DNA from: Nocardioides immobilis
GTDB taxonomy: Bacteria > Actinomycetota > Actinomycetes > Propionibacteriales > Nocardioidaceae
Direction: 5' to 3'
NCBI RefSeq assembly: GCF_003515065.1
Contig: NZ_QXGH01000010.1
Location: 62,001-126,000, forward strand
Length of the DNA stretch: 64,000 bases
Positions 8,070 to 15,533 of the stretch are shown here, one piece after another. How positions within the stretch are numbered: the stretch's first letter is position 1; each line of letters opens with the position of its first letter. The notes below the pieces were generated by a model. It worked only from the letters and a program-made list of their open reading frames with translations, was not told the origin of the DNA and did not search any database. Made by a program: the position numbers and the translations under genes.

Positions 8070-8793
8070 TCGGCTGCTCCCGGGCCCGATGATCGAGAAG
8101 GCGGCCGTCTGGTGCGGCCCGCTCTTCCTCGTTCTCTACCTGGCCGCGTTCGTGGGCGTCGCGGAGTTCGTCCCTCCGCCAGCCCCGTCGCTCTCCGCTG
8201 ACGAGGTGTCGGCCTTGTTCGAGGCGGACCGGATGCGGATCCGGGCCGGCATGGTGCTCAGTCTCGTCTTCAGCACCTTCCTCTTCCCCTTCTTCGCCGT
8301 CATCTCGGTGCACATCGCGCGCATCGAGGGAGGACGACCGATCCTGGCCCTCGTCCAGTTCGGTGGAGCCACGCTGCTCGTCGTGTACTTCCAGCTGTGC
8401 AGCATGCTCTGGATCGTCGCGACCTTCCGTGCCGACCTGGGCGCCGAGAGCGTCAGGATGCTCTCCGACTTCGGCTGGCTCGCTTTCGTCATGGTGTTCC
8501 CGGCCTACGTCTTCCAGCTCGGCTGCGTCGCGGCCGCGGCACTGATCGACCGTTCACCGGACCCGGTGTGGCCCCGCTGGGCCGGCTACCTCAACCTCTG
8601 GATCGCGGTGTCCGGCGCGGGTGGTGGTCTCGCCGTGTTCTTCAAGGCTGGCCCGTTCGCCTGGAACGGCATTGTCGGCTTCTACCTCCCGGTGGTCGCC
8701 TTCGTCATCTGGCTCGGCGTCATGACCCATCTGATGCTGCGCCACGCCGCTCGACGTACGTCGGCGGTCCAGCTCGTCACCGAGGCGGTGTGA
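8062..8793 (+). CDS. Uncharacterised membrane protein, PPPSP/GPFAWNG family, copy 3
   Basis: The 243-residue product follows the family plan: FVPPPAPSLSADEVSALF after the first hydrophobic helix, VWPRWAGYLNLW, and GPFAWNGIVGFYLP near the end. The conserved FRAD..AE segment in the middle loop is also present in copy 4. The ATG at 8062 overlaps the preceding stop by 8 bases. The tandem arrangement and equal sizes indicate gene duplication followed by divergence, perhaps to form a hetero-oligomeric membrane complex; that last point is inference. Confidence 0.75.
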   Translation: MSDRLLPGPMIEKAAVWCGPLFLVLYLAAFVGVAEFVPPPAPSLSADEVSALFEADRMRIRAGMVLSLVFSTFLFPFFAVISVHIARIEGGRPILALVQFGGATLLVVYFQLCSMLWIVATFRADLGAESVRMLSDFGWLAFVMVFPAYVFQLGCVAAAALIDRSPDPVWPRWAGYLNLWIAVSGAGGGLAVFFKAGPFAWNGIVGFYLPVVAFVIWLGVMTHLMLRHAARRTSAVQLVTEAV

Positions 8794-8794
8794 A

Positions 8795-9517
8795 GTGGAA
8801 GCTCGTGTTCAACGTGTCCTGATCTGGTCCGGTCCCCTGATGATGCTGATGTGGGTGGGTGCATTCGTCGTGCTCGCGGGGTTCCTCCCGCCCTCGGACC
8901 CGAAGTCGTCTGCCCAGGCGATCGCCGACATGTACATCGACAACCCTGTCGCCATCAAGCTCGGTCTGGTGATCTCGATGGCCGGCTCGGCGCTTCTCGT
9001 GCCGTTCGGCGCAGCGATCTCGGGCCAGCTCAAGCGGATCGACGGCGCGAAGGCCCTGGCCGACACGCAGATGGTGTCGTGCGCCCTGCTGTCGCTGGAG
9101 TTCATCACCCCGATCGGGGTTTGGATGGCCGTCGCGTTCCGTGCCGACGACCGTGCAGCCGACGTCACCCGGGCGATCCACGACCTCGGCTGGATCCTTT
9201 TCATGACGGTGATCTGGTCGCTCTGGGTCCAGCTGGTGGCCATCGGCGCCGGTGTCCTGCTCGACCGGTCGGCGAACCCGGTGCTTCCGCGCTGGTACGC
9301 CTATTTGTCCCTCTGGGAGTCGCTGATGATCCTTCCCGCCGGGCTGGTCCTGTTCTTCAAGGACGGTCCGTTCGCGTGGGACGGCCTGTTCGGCATCTGG
9401 GTGCCGCTGGTCACCTTCGCCCTCTGGATCGGCGCGTCGGTCTACTGCGTCCACACTGCGTTGAGCCGTCAGATCGCCGAAGGTTCTGAGCCGGGGCGAG
9501 CTCTGGAGGTCAGGTGA
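8795..9517 (+). CDS. Uncharacterised membrane protein, PPPSP/GPFAWNG family, copy 4
   Basis: The 240-residue copy has a degenerate first motif (FLPPSDPKSSAQAIADMY instead of PPPSP), but LPRWYAYLSLW and GPFAWDGLFGIWVP are well kept. The GTG at 8795 starts one base after the preceding stop, so the gene is coupled. Its end overlaps the acyl-CoA dehydrogenase start (9514) by GTGA. About six membrane segments are predicted by eye. Function unknown. Confidence 0.74.
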   Translation: MEARVQRVLIWSGPLMMLMWVGAFVVLAGFLPPSDPKSSAQAIADMYIDNPVAIKLGLVISMAGSALLVPFGAAISGQLKRIDGAKALADTQMVSCALLSLEFITPIGVWMAVAFRADDRAADVTRAIHDLGWILFMTVIWSLWVQLVAIGAGVLLDRSANPVLPRWYAYLSLWESLMILPAGLVLFFKDGPFAWDGLFGIWVPLVTFALWIGASVYCVHTALSRQIAEGSEPGRALEVR

Positions 9518-10698
9518 TCCGCGTGACCGTGACTGCCGTGAGTACGCCCCTGGTCGACTCGGACGAGGACAGCGCGCTGCGTGCTGCTGTGCGAGGGATT
9601 GCCTCGTCGTTCGGGCCGGACTACTTCCAGGAGCAGGTCGACACCGGGGGTAACGCCCAGGAGCTCTGGCAGGCGCTGGGCTCGGCGGGGTATCTCGGTG
9701 TGCATCTCCCCGAGGAGTACGGCGGCGGTGGTGCCGGCCTGCGGAAGATCGCGATGGTGGTCGAGGAGACGGCGATGGCCGGTGTCCCCGGGCTCTCGAT
9801 CCTCTTCTCGCCAGGCGTCGTCGGGACGATCCTCGACCGGAGCGCAAGCGACGAGCAGAAGTCGCGCTGGCTCCCGACGATCGCCAGCGGCGAGGAGCGC
9901 TGGTCCTTCGCGATCACCGAGCCGGACGCCGGCTCCAACGCCCACCAGATCTCGACCACAGCGACCCGCGACGGGGACGGCTATGTCCTGCGCGGTCAGA
10001 AGGTGTACATCTCCGGCGCCGAGAGCGCCTCGAAGATCATGGTCGTCGCCCGCACCGGCCAGGACGAGCGCACCGGTCGGGGTCGCCTGTCCGTCCTCGT
10101 GGTCGACGCGGACGCGCCGGGGGTGGAGCGGACCCGCATCCACACGGTGATGAACCAGCCCGAGCAGAGCTGGCAGCTCCACTTCGACAACGTCCGGGTC
10201 CCCGTCGAGAACCTCGTGGGCGCGGAGGGGCGCGGACTGGCAGTGGCGTTCACCGGTCTCAACACCGAACGGATCCTTGTCAGCTCGATCTGCACGGGCA
10301 TCGGCCGGTACGCACTGCGCAAAGCCGTGAGCTATGCGCGCGAGCGCCAGGTCTGGGACGTCCCGATCGGCGCTCACCAGGCCGTCGCCCATCCGCTGGC
10401 CGCCGCGCACATCCACCTGACATCTGCGGTCGAGATGACCGACAAGGCGTGTCGGCTCTACGACCAGGGCTACGAGGTCGGCGAGCTCGCCAACATGGCC
10501 AAGTACCTCGGCGCTGAGTCGGGGCTGCAGGCGATCGACGCCGCGATCGGGGTGCATGGCGGCAACGGGGTGTCCAAGGAGTACCAGCTGGCGACGTACT
10601 TCTGGATCGTCCGGATGCTCAACATGGGGCCTGTCTCCAAGGAGATGATCCTCAACTTCGTCGCCGAGCACAGCCTGGACCTACCGCGTTCCTACTGA
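9514..10698 (+). CDS. Acyl-CoA dehydrogenase family protein
   Basis: This 394-residue flavoprotein has the N-terminal helical domain, the beta-domain motif FAITEPDAGSNAHQ and a C-terminal helical domain with GVHGGNGVSKEY. The family oxidises acyl-CoA thioesters at the alpha-beta bond with FAD. The usual C-terminal catalytic Glu (YEGT context) is replaced by NMGPVSKEM. Glu252 in GLNTERIL occupies the place used as base by isovaleryl- and long-chain acyl-CoA dehydrogenases, so activity is plausible with that geometry. It is the last gene of the coupled operon with three membrane proteins. The GTG at 9514 is chosen for its GTGA overlap. Confidence 0.88.
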   Translation: MIRVTVTAVSTPLVDSDEDSALRAAVRGIASSFGPDYFQEQVDTGGNAQELWQALGSAGYLGVHLPEEYGGGGAGLRKIAMVVEETAMAGVPGLSILFSPGVVGTILDRSASDEQKSRWLPTIASGEERWSFAITEPDAGSNAHQISTTATRDGDGYVLRGQKVYISGAESASKIMVVARTGQDERTGRGRLSVLVVDADAPGVERTRIHTVMNQPEQSWQLHFDNVRVPVENLVGAEGRGLAVAFTGLNTERILVSSICTGIGRYALRKAVSYARERQVWDVPIGAHQAVAHPLAAAHIHLTSAVEMTDKACRLYDQGYEVGELANMAKYLGAESGLQAIDAAIGVHGGNGVSKEYQLATYFWIVRMLNMGPVSKEMILNFVAEHSLDLPRSY

Positions 10699-10718
10699 TG
10701 CGATGGAGGCGGTGAGTT

Positions 10719-11000
10719 TCAGGCGAGGTCGTCGGCGTCCACCGCACGGAGCAGCATCACGAAGTTGGGGACGAACCACACCAGGAACGCCGTGACCGGG
10801 ACCCACCAGACGAAGACCCCGTTCCAGGCGAACGGACCGTCCTTGAAGAAGACGATGAAGCTCGCCGGCGTGAACATGAGGGAGAGCCAGAGGTTCGTGT
10901 AGCCCAGCCAGCGCAGGGAAGATCGGCTTCTCGCGGCGGTCCATGAGGATGACCACGCCGAAGATCGCGAGCTGGATCACGAAGGTGCAGAGGGTCCAGC
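10719..11000 (-). pseudogene. Truncated, frameshifted remnant of a PPPSP/GPFAWNG membrane protein
   Basis: Reading the minus strand, the remnant begins TFVIQLAIFGVVILMDRREK. After a one-base shift near 10917 it continues as RWLGYTNLW, then FKDGPFAWNGVFVWWVP, and ends at the TGA at 10719. This matches the C-terminal 90-100 residues of the neighbouring family, closest in style to copy 4. The N-terminal half is missing: sequence identity ends abruptly next to the TetR gene stop at 11006. It is a dead copy, showing turnover of this family by deletion. Confidence 0.75.
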
Positions 11001-11005
11001 AGTCC

Positions 11006-11605
11006 TCAGGTGGTCGGTGCGCCCTTGAAGACGGACGGGAGCGCGAAGGTCCGCAGCTGCCGCCGCAGTGCCTCGGAATCGGATGCCTCGTGGAGCAGGG
11101 CAAAGGTCAGGACGCCCTGGAGCCATCGGATGGTGTGGTCGACGGTCGCGCCCGGTCGGAGCCGGCCGGCCCGTTCGGCGCGCTCGAGGATCGGGCGGAG
11201 GCTGGACCGGATCAGCTCCTCCATCGGGTGCGAGTGGCCGAACACCTCGCGGACCCGCTCGGGTGGGAGGGCGGCCATCAGCTCGCTGAGCTCAGCGTGG
11301 GCGGCGGTCGCCTCGACCGCACGCACGAGGAACGCGAGCATGGCCTCGTCGACGTCGTCTGGGTCCTTGCGGGCGGCGGCATCGAGCCGTTCCTGGAGCT
11401 CCTCGCAGCACTGGATGATCGCGAGCTCGATGAGGTGGTCACGTCCCGACACGGTGTTGTAGACGGTCTGCCGGACCACGCCGGCTGCCCGGGCCACGTC
11501 GGTCATGGTCGCGCGCTGGACCCCGTAGCGGGCGAACACCTCGCGTGCGGCGCGGGCCAGTCCGGCGGCGGGTTCCTCCATGGGGCGAAGGCTAGTCGGG
11601 CTCAT
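11006..11605 (-). CDS. TetR-family transcriptional regulator
   Basis: The 199-residue protein shows a TetR helix-turn-helix: AAREVFARYGVQRATMTDVARAAG followed by VVRQTVYNTVSGRDHLIELA (quoted in two parts). Two starts are possible, ATG 11605 or ATG 11581. It lies 21 bases downstream of the subunit IV-like gene on the same strand, so it is probably the last intact gene of that operon. It could control the operon through the inverted repeat at 13418-13439. The effector is unknown. Confidence 0.85.
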   Translation of the reverse strand: MSPTSLRPMEEPAAGLARAAREVFARYGVQRATMTDVARAAGVVRQTVYNTVSGRDHLIELAIIQCCEELQERLDAAARKDPDDVDEAMLAFLVRAVEATAAHAELSELMAALPPERVREVFGHSHPMEELIRSSLRPILERAERAGRLRPGATVDHTIRWLQGVLTFALLHEASDSEALRRQLRTFALPSVFKGAPTT

Positions 11606-11626
11606 GGAGCGGAGACGCCGGCCCGG

Positions 11627-11941
11627 TCAGCCGGCGAGGAAGAAGCCGAGGACGAGGCAGCAGACGACCACGCACCACCCCTCGAGCAGCGCGCGCAGCG
11701 GGAGCGGGGCGTCCTTGAGCTCCATGAAGTAGAGGCCCACGAACCGCACCTTGATGAAGGCCACGACCAGCACAGTGACGCTGGCCGCCGTGGTGTCGTC
11801 CAGGAATCCGTGGTCGGTGCCGAGGGCCCAGGACACCACGGTCGCCGCGACGAGGAAGAGCCACACTGCCGTGGCCGACGACCGGAGGAGGTCTGCCGGC
11901 GTACGAGCGTCGGTGGCGGCATCGGGGTTGATCGTCGTCAT
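11627..11941 (-). CDS. Heme-copper oxidase subunit IV-like / NorF-like small membrane protein
   Basis: The 104-residue product has three hydrophobic helices. It carries the family signature FIKVRFVGLYFMELKDAP, typical of prokaryotic cytochrome c oxidase subunit IV/NorF proteins. It lies five bases after the subunit III-like gene, the usual NorE-NorF order. No catalytic subunit (CoxA/NorB) is present in the window. It may assemble with an oxidase encoded elsewhere, or have been recruited to the neighbouring membrane-protein system. The ATG at 11941 gives full family length. Confidence 0.82.
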   Translation of the reverse strand: MTTINPDAATDARTPADLLRSSATAVWLFLVAATVVSWALGTDHGFLDDTTAASVTVLVVAFIKVRFVGLYFMELKDAPLPLRALLEGWCVVVCCLVLGFFLAG

Positions 11942-11946
11942 CGTCC

Positions 11947-12570
11947 TCACCGGGCCAGGAACACGAGGGGAAAGAGCACGAGCCACAGCAGGTCGACCAT
12001 GTGCCAGAAGCACGCTCCGCCTTCGAAGAAGGCGAACTGCCCCTTCGACATCTCCGGCTTCTTCGCGAGGTTGACGAGCACCGTGAGGGCCACTAGGCCG
12101 AGGATCAGATGGAACGCGTGCAGACCGGTCAGCACGAAGTAGTACATGTAGAAGTCGCTCGTCTGCGGCGTGATGCCGTGGTCGACCTTCTCGGCGTACT
12201 CCACGACCTTGACCACCAGGAAGGCGGCGCCGCACAGCCACGCGCCCACGAGGAGGCGCGGTGCGCGGGCACGGAGCGCCGGCGAGTGGACGGCCCGCAT
12301 GGCCAGGACGACGAAGAACGAGCTCACGAGCAGCAGGACCGTGTTGATGGCCCCGAAGTTCTGGTTGAGCTGGGCCTGATCGCTGGCGAAGCCAGTCGCA
12401 TCGGACATCCGCGCTTCGAGGAAGACGCAGAAGAGGACGGCGAACACGCACATGTCGCCGAAGATGAAGATCCAGGTGCCCTCTTCGCCGGGCACGCGGC
12501 GAGGCCGTCGCTCCCGCTCCGTCAGTACGGCGGGCCCGCTGCTCGTTTCGACCTCGACGTCCGCAGTCAC
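11947..12570 (-). CDS. Cytochrome c oxidase subunit III family / NorE-like protein
   Basis: The 207-residue product has five clear membrane helices and the NorE/CoxIII hallmarks: PGEEGTWIFIFGDMCVF at the N-terminus, LTGLHAFHLILG, and EGGACFWHMVDLLWLVLFPL near the C-terminus. Five helices rather than seven is typical of the NorE type. The GTG at 12570 forms a GTGA overlap with the stop of the upstream membrane gene, so translation is coupled to a PPPSP-family member. The catalytic oxidase subunit is not encoded nearby. Confidence 0.85.
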   Translation of the reverse strand: MTADVEVETSSGPAVLTERERRPRRVPGEEGTWIFIFGDMCVFAVLFCVFLEARMSDATGFASDQAQLNQNFGAINTVLLLVSSFFVVLAMRAVHSPALRARAPRLLVGAWLCGAAFLVVKVVEYAEKVDHGITPQTSDFYMYYFVLTGLHAFHLILGLVALTVLVNLAKKPEMSKGQFAFFEGGACFWHMVDLLWLVLFPLVFLAR

Positions 12571-13343
12571 AGCAGTGCGCCCGCGTTCGCGAGGGTGGCG
12601 TCGTCCGCGGCGGCGGCGAGCTTCGCCGCCTCCTGTCCACGCAGCGCGCGGAAGATGAGCCAGCTCTGGATCGTGATCCACACGCTGAACAGCGTGAGCG
12701 GAGACCAGAACACCAGCAGACCGTTCCAGGACAGAGGGCCGCTCTTCGGGACGAAGGCGAACGCCCCGGCCTCGAACATCACCGTGATCCACAGCGACAG
12801 GTAGCCCCACCAGCGGGGGAACGGGTTGTGCTTGACCAGCTGCGTCGCCGGGCGGAGCGCGATGACGGTCACGCCGATCCACATGAAGATGTAGTACTGG
12901 TCGGAGGTCACCAGGTTGAGCATCGCGATCTGGTGCACCATCGCCGTGATCTCCTCGTCGCGGTCCGCCGTGTAGGCCGCGGCGCCCCAGAAGATGGGAG
13001 GCAGCACGAGGAAGATCGACATCATGGCGCCGCTGACGAGGGAGAGAGCGCTCCAGATCTTGGCTCCACCGGTCTCGACCCGCGCCATCTGGATCGCCAC
13101 CACCGCCAGGATCGGCATCATGAACGCGCCGGTCCATCCGCAGATGACGGCGCCCCAGCGGATCTGGGTGCTCTTCTCCTGGTAGAAGTCCGCGACCTGT
13201 GCCGCCGACCACTCGGCGCTCGGCGGCGGCACCATCTCGAACAGGAAGATCAGGACGATGCCGTAGACCACGGCCATGCCGATCCCCCACCAGAGGATCG
13301 CGCGCTGACTGCGCTCGGAGAACAGGCTCGTCTTGTTGGTCAT
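12567..13343 (-). CDS. Uncharacterised membrane protein, PPPSP/GPFAWNG family, copy 6
   Basis: This 258-residue membrane protein keeps MVPPPSAEWSAAQVADFY, FPRWWGYLSLW and a modified last motif, SGPLSWNGLLVFW. The ATG at 13343 is preceded by GGAGA; the frame extends upstream without a convincing start. It heads an operon with the subunit III- and IV-like genes and a TetR gene. It is the most divergent copy and the only intact one on the minus strand. The coupling to oxidase-type subunits is the only functional hint. Confidence 0.75.
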   Translation of the reverse strand: MTNKTSLFSERSQRAILWWGIGMAVVYGIVLIFLFEMVPPPSAEWSAAQVADFYQEKSTQIRWGAVICGWTGAFMMPILAVVAIQMARVETGGAKIWSALSLVSGAMMSIFLVLPPIFWGAAAYTADRDEEITAMVHQIAMLNLVTSDQYYIFMWIGVTVIALRPATQLVKHNPFPRWWGYLSLWITVMFEAGAFAFVPKSGPLSWNGLLVFWSPLTLFSVWITIQSWLIFRALRGQEAAKLAAAADDATLANAGALL

Positions 13344-13417
13344 CGGTGTCTCCAGGGTGGGGATCGCGGGACGCGAAGGCGTGTCCGTCACGCTACAACG
13401 GTCAACGACACTTGTAC

Positions 13418-13439
13418 ATACTTTGTCGCGACGTCGTAT
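13418..13439. promoter_or_regulatory. 22-bp inverted repeat upstream of copy 6, possible operator
   Basis: ATAC-N3-GTCGCGAC-N3-GTAT is symmetric at the ends and in the central 8 bases. It lies about 75 bases upstream of the start at 13343 and is a candidate site for the TetR encoded at the end of that operon. Between 13344 and 13613 I see no gene. Confidence 0.4.
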
Positions 13440-13613
13440 CTCAAAATATAGATTCGCCATCGGAGTGCGCCCGGTCGAACGCGTGGTTGGACCAGGTGGT
13501 GGTGCGCGCGATGAAGCGCGGGTGAAGGCGATGTGCAGGGGGCCGTCGATCGGGCCCGGCGCCGGGGTGTTCGACCTACGGGCGGCCTGTCGGGCGCGCC
13601 GCGGTGTGCCAGG

Positions 13614-13888
13614 TCATGACGCCCGCCCGATCAGGTTGACCATGCTGCCGTGCATGACCTTGCCGCTGAGCGGGTGGGCGCTCCGCGTCGTCGTCACGCT
13701 GAACCAACCGTCCCAGTACGGCGAGTCCGGGCCGCGGCGGGTGTCGAACTCGAGCCGGACGTAGCCGACCTGGCAGTCGGCGTCGAGGACGCAGGACCCG
13801 TCGCGCAGGGGGAGCCCAAGGCATCCCGGAGGAACCGCTCGTTCTCGGGGTGGACCGCTGTCGGAGTGTCGGTGGTGGAGGTGCTCAT
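13614..13888 (-). pseudogene. Small-cassette gene 3, copy A, frameshifted
   Basis: The frame starts at ATG 13888 (MSTSTTDTPTAVHPENERFL) and matches the intact 86-residue copy at 16992-17252. A single-base loss near 13812 (in GSPLRDG) shifts the frame. Beyond it the other frame continues as CVLDADCQVGYVRLEFDTRR and ends at TGA 13614 after GSMVNLIGRAS. Directly after it, the sequence ATGACCTGGCACACC mimics the start of cassette gene 2, hinting at recombination within the cassette. No function is known. Confidence 0.7.
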
Positions 13889-13904
13889 GGCCGATCTGCC
13901 TTCC

Positions 13905-14042
13905 CTACGACAGTGCCGTCCAGGTCACCTCGACCTGGCCATGGTCGGGCTTGCAGCGGATGATCGTGCCGGCGGAGGCGCGGATGATGGCGAGGAGCCG
14001 CTCGAGTGCGTCGGCGGCCACGGTGTCGGTGTGCCAGTTCAT
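13905..14042 (-). CDS. Small-cassette gene 2, copy A (45 residues)
   Basis: The 45-residue product begins MNWHTDTVAADALERLLAII and ends GQVEVTWTALS. It has the same length and start/stop structure as the copies at 17292-17429 and 27534-27671. Substitutions keep the reading frame and the chemical character, which argues that it is translated and selected. The ATG lies in an ATGA overlap with cassette gene 1. The pattern (helix, then a Cys, then VTWT strand) suggests a compact alpha-beta fold, but I recognise no family. Confidence 0.6.
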   Translation of the reverse strand: MNWHTDTVAADALERLLAIIRASAGTIIRCKPDHGQVEVTWTALS

Positions 14043-14098
14043 GACGCCACGCCGATCAGGACGGTGAGGCCGGTGACGTCGGTCGGAGGGTTGTTCAT
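14039..14098 (-). pseudogene. Small-cassette gene 1, copy A, internally deleted
   Basis: Only 19 codons remain: MNNPPTDVTGLTVLIGVAS. Start, ribosome site (GAGGTAGCC) and the last residues match the 72-residue copies at 17426-17644 and 27668-27886, but about 53 codons are missing in frame. The deletion leaves translational coupling to gene 2 intact, so it may serve only as a leader peptide now. Confidence 0.6.
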
Positions 14099-14166
14099 GG
14101 CTACCTCGCAGGTGGGTGCTTGATGTATCCAGTGCACGCCTGAGGCAGGCCCGCCGCGAGCGGAGT

Positions 14167-14188
14167 TCTACCTACACCACTACGTAGA
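14167..14188. promoter_or_regulatory. Cassette leader inverted repeat, copy A
   Basis: TCTAC-N12-GTAGA lies about 70 bases upstream of cassette copy A. The same arrangement (GATCTAC-N12-GTAGRTM) is found before copies B and C, with the shared downstream block TGGATAC near the start. GATCTACGTA occurs again at 14260-14269, in front of the divergent M15 gene, so one regulator may serve both directions. Confidence 0.5.
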
Positions 14189-14277
14189 TCACGCGGGCTG
14201 ACCCACGGCTGCGACCTCGTCCAGCTGCAGGACGCCGCCGACCAGCAGAAGCACGTACGGATCTACGTACTTCTCCC

Positions 14278-15528
14278 ATGTCGATGGAGGACGCCGGCCG
14301 CGACCCTGGATCGATGGGAGATCTGCAGCGCCGCGCTCGGCTGGCGACGGTCGTGGGCCTCGCCCTGCTGGGCGCCGCCTGCAGCATCTCCAGCGACCCG
14401 CAGTCCGACCTGGATCCCACCAACGCCGCAGCGTTCGGCGAGGTGGACCCCGCGGCGCAGGACCGGCTGACCGTCGACCCTCCCGGCAAGCTCGACGAGG
14501 CCCAGGCCGGGGACGACCTGCTGATCGTCGGGCCCGACTCCCTGCCTGGCGAACTTGTCGACCGGATCCTCGGCGTCAAGGTCGACGGACGGCGCGGCGT
14601 GGCCGCGTCGGAGCTCTTCTCCCTCGGGGAGTTCACCCTCGAGAACCGGGTATTCAGGCTGGCCGCCGTCGACCCGGCAGGGTTCCGGCGGTTCGCCGGC
14701 CACAAGAGCGCGACGTTCCAGGCCCAGTGGGACCGGATCGCCGGTGGTGAGATCGCGGTCCTCGACACCGCGGCCAGGCGGCTGCCGATCGACGATGACG
14801 ACAACCTCCTGGTCGGTTCCGGAGACCAACGGCGCGCCATCCACGTCGGTGCCTTCTCGCCCGGCCAGGTCGGCACGATCGACGCGGTCGTCAACACGGC
14901 GTGGGGTGAGGAGCTCGGGCTGCCCGCCGACAACGCGCTCGTCATCTCGACCGGGCTGGTCTCGCCCCAGGCGGTTCGCGAGCGGATCCGCGCGATCGAC
15001 CCGGACCTGTCGATCACCGCCCTCGACATCGTCGAGGCGACCGGCATCGAGCCGGGCGTCGTACAGAACGTCAGCTTCGTCGGGACCTTCGCCGACGCTG
15101 TCGGCTCCTTCAGCTATACGCCGATCGGCGGTGGCCGGGTCGCCCCCGACCCGGCGTGGGTGCGGTCGCACATCGTCACCGAGGCGGTGCCGATCCTCGG
15201 CCGGGTGACCTGCAACAGGTACCTCATGCCCCAGCTCAGGGCCGCGCTCGCCGAGATCCAGTCGCGCGGCCTGGCCGACGAGATCAACCCGGGGGAGTAC
15301 GCCGGCTGCTACTACCCGCGTTTCATCGCCGGCTCCACCACGCTCTCCAACCACACGTTCGGCCTCGCCCTCGACCTGAACGTGCCGGGCAACCTGCGCG
15401 GCACCCGCGGTGAGATCGACCGGACCGTCGTGGCGATCTTCAAGCGGTGGGGATTCGCGTGGGGTGGCGACTGGAGCTACACCGACCCCATGCACTTCGA
15501 GCTCGACCGGATCGTCACCCCGGGCTGA
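14278..15528 (+). CDS. Lipoprotein with M15-family D-Ala-D-Ala carboxypeptidase domain
   Basis: The 416-residue protein has a lipobox (LLGAAC near residue 40) after a hydrophobic segment. A long middle region without clear family follows, then a C-terminal M15_4/VanY-like zinc peptidase domain. The zinc-site motifs SNHTFGLALDLN and DPMHFEL are complete. Such enzymes trim peptidoglycan stem peptides outside the membrane. ATG 14278 is used; ATG 14314 would give a shorter signal peptide and is equally possible. It is flanked by the integrase gene (convergent) and cassette copies, so it may be cargo of a mobile element. Confidence 0.8.
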   Translation: MSMEDAGRDPGSMGDLQRRARLATVVGLALLGAACSISSDPQSDLDPTNAAAFGEVDPAAQDRLTVDPPGKLDEAQAGDDLLIVGPDSLPGELVDRILGVKVDGRRGVAASELFSLGEFTLENRVFRLAAVDPAGFRRFAGHKSATFQAQWDRIAGGEIAVLDTAARRLPIDDDDNLLVGSGDQRRAIHVGAFSPGQVGTIDAVVNTAWGEELGLPADNALVISTGLVSPQAVRERIRAIDPDLSITALDIVEATGIEPGVVQNVSFVGTFADAVGSFSYTPIGGGRVAPDPAWVRSHIVTEAVPILGRVTCNRYLMPQLRAALAEIQSRGLADEINPGEYAGCYYPRFIAGSTTLSNHTFGLALDLNVPGNLRGTRGEIDRTVVAIFKRWGFAWGGDWSYTDPMHFELDRIVTPG

Positions 15529-15533
15529 ACGAC

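Noticed and set aside
8777..9847. Open frame of 356 codons antisense to copy 4 and the acyl-CoA dehydrogenase
   Set aside because: It crosses two sense genes and is dominated by Arg, Asp and Pro.
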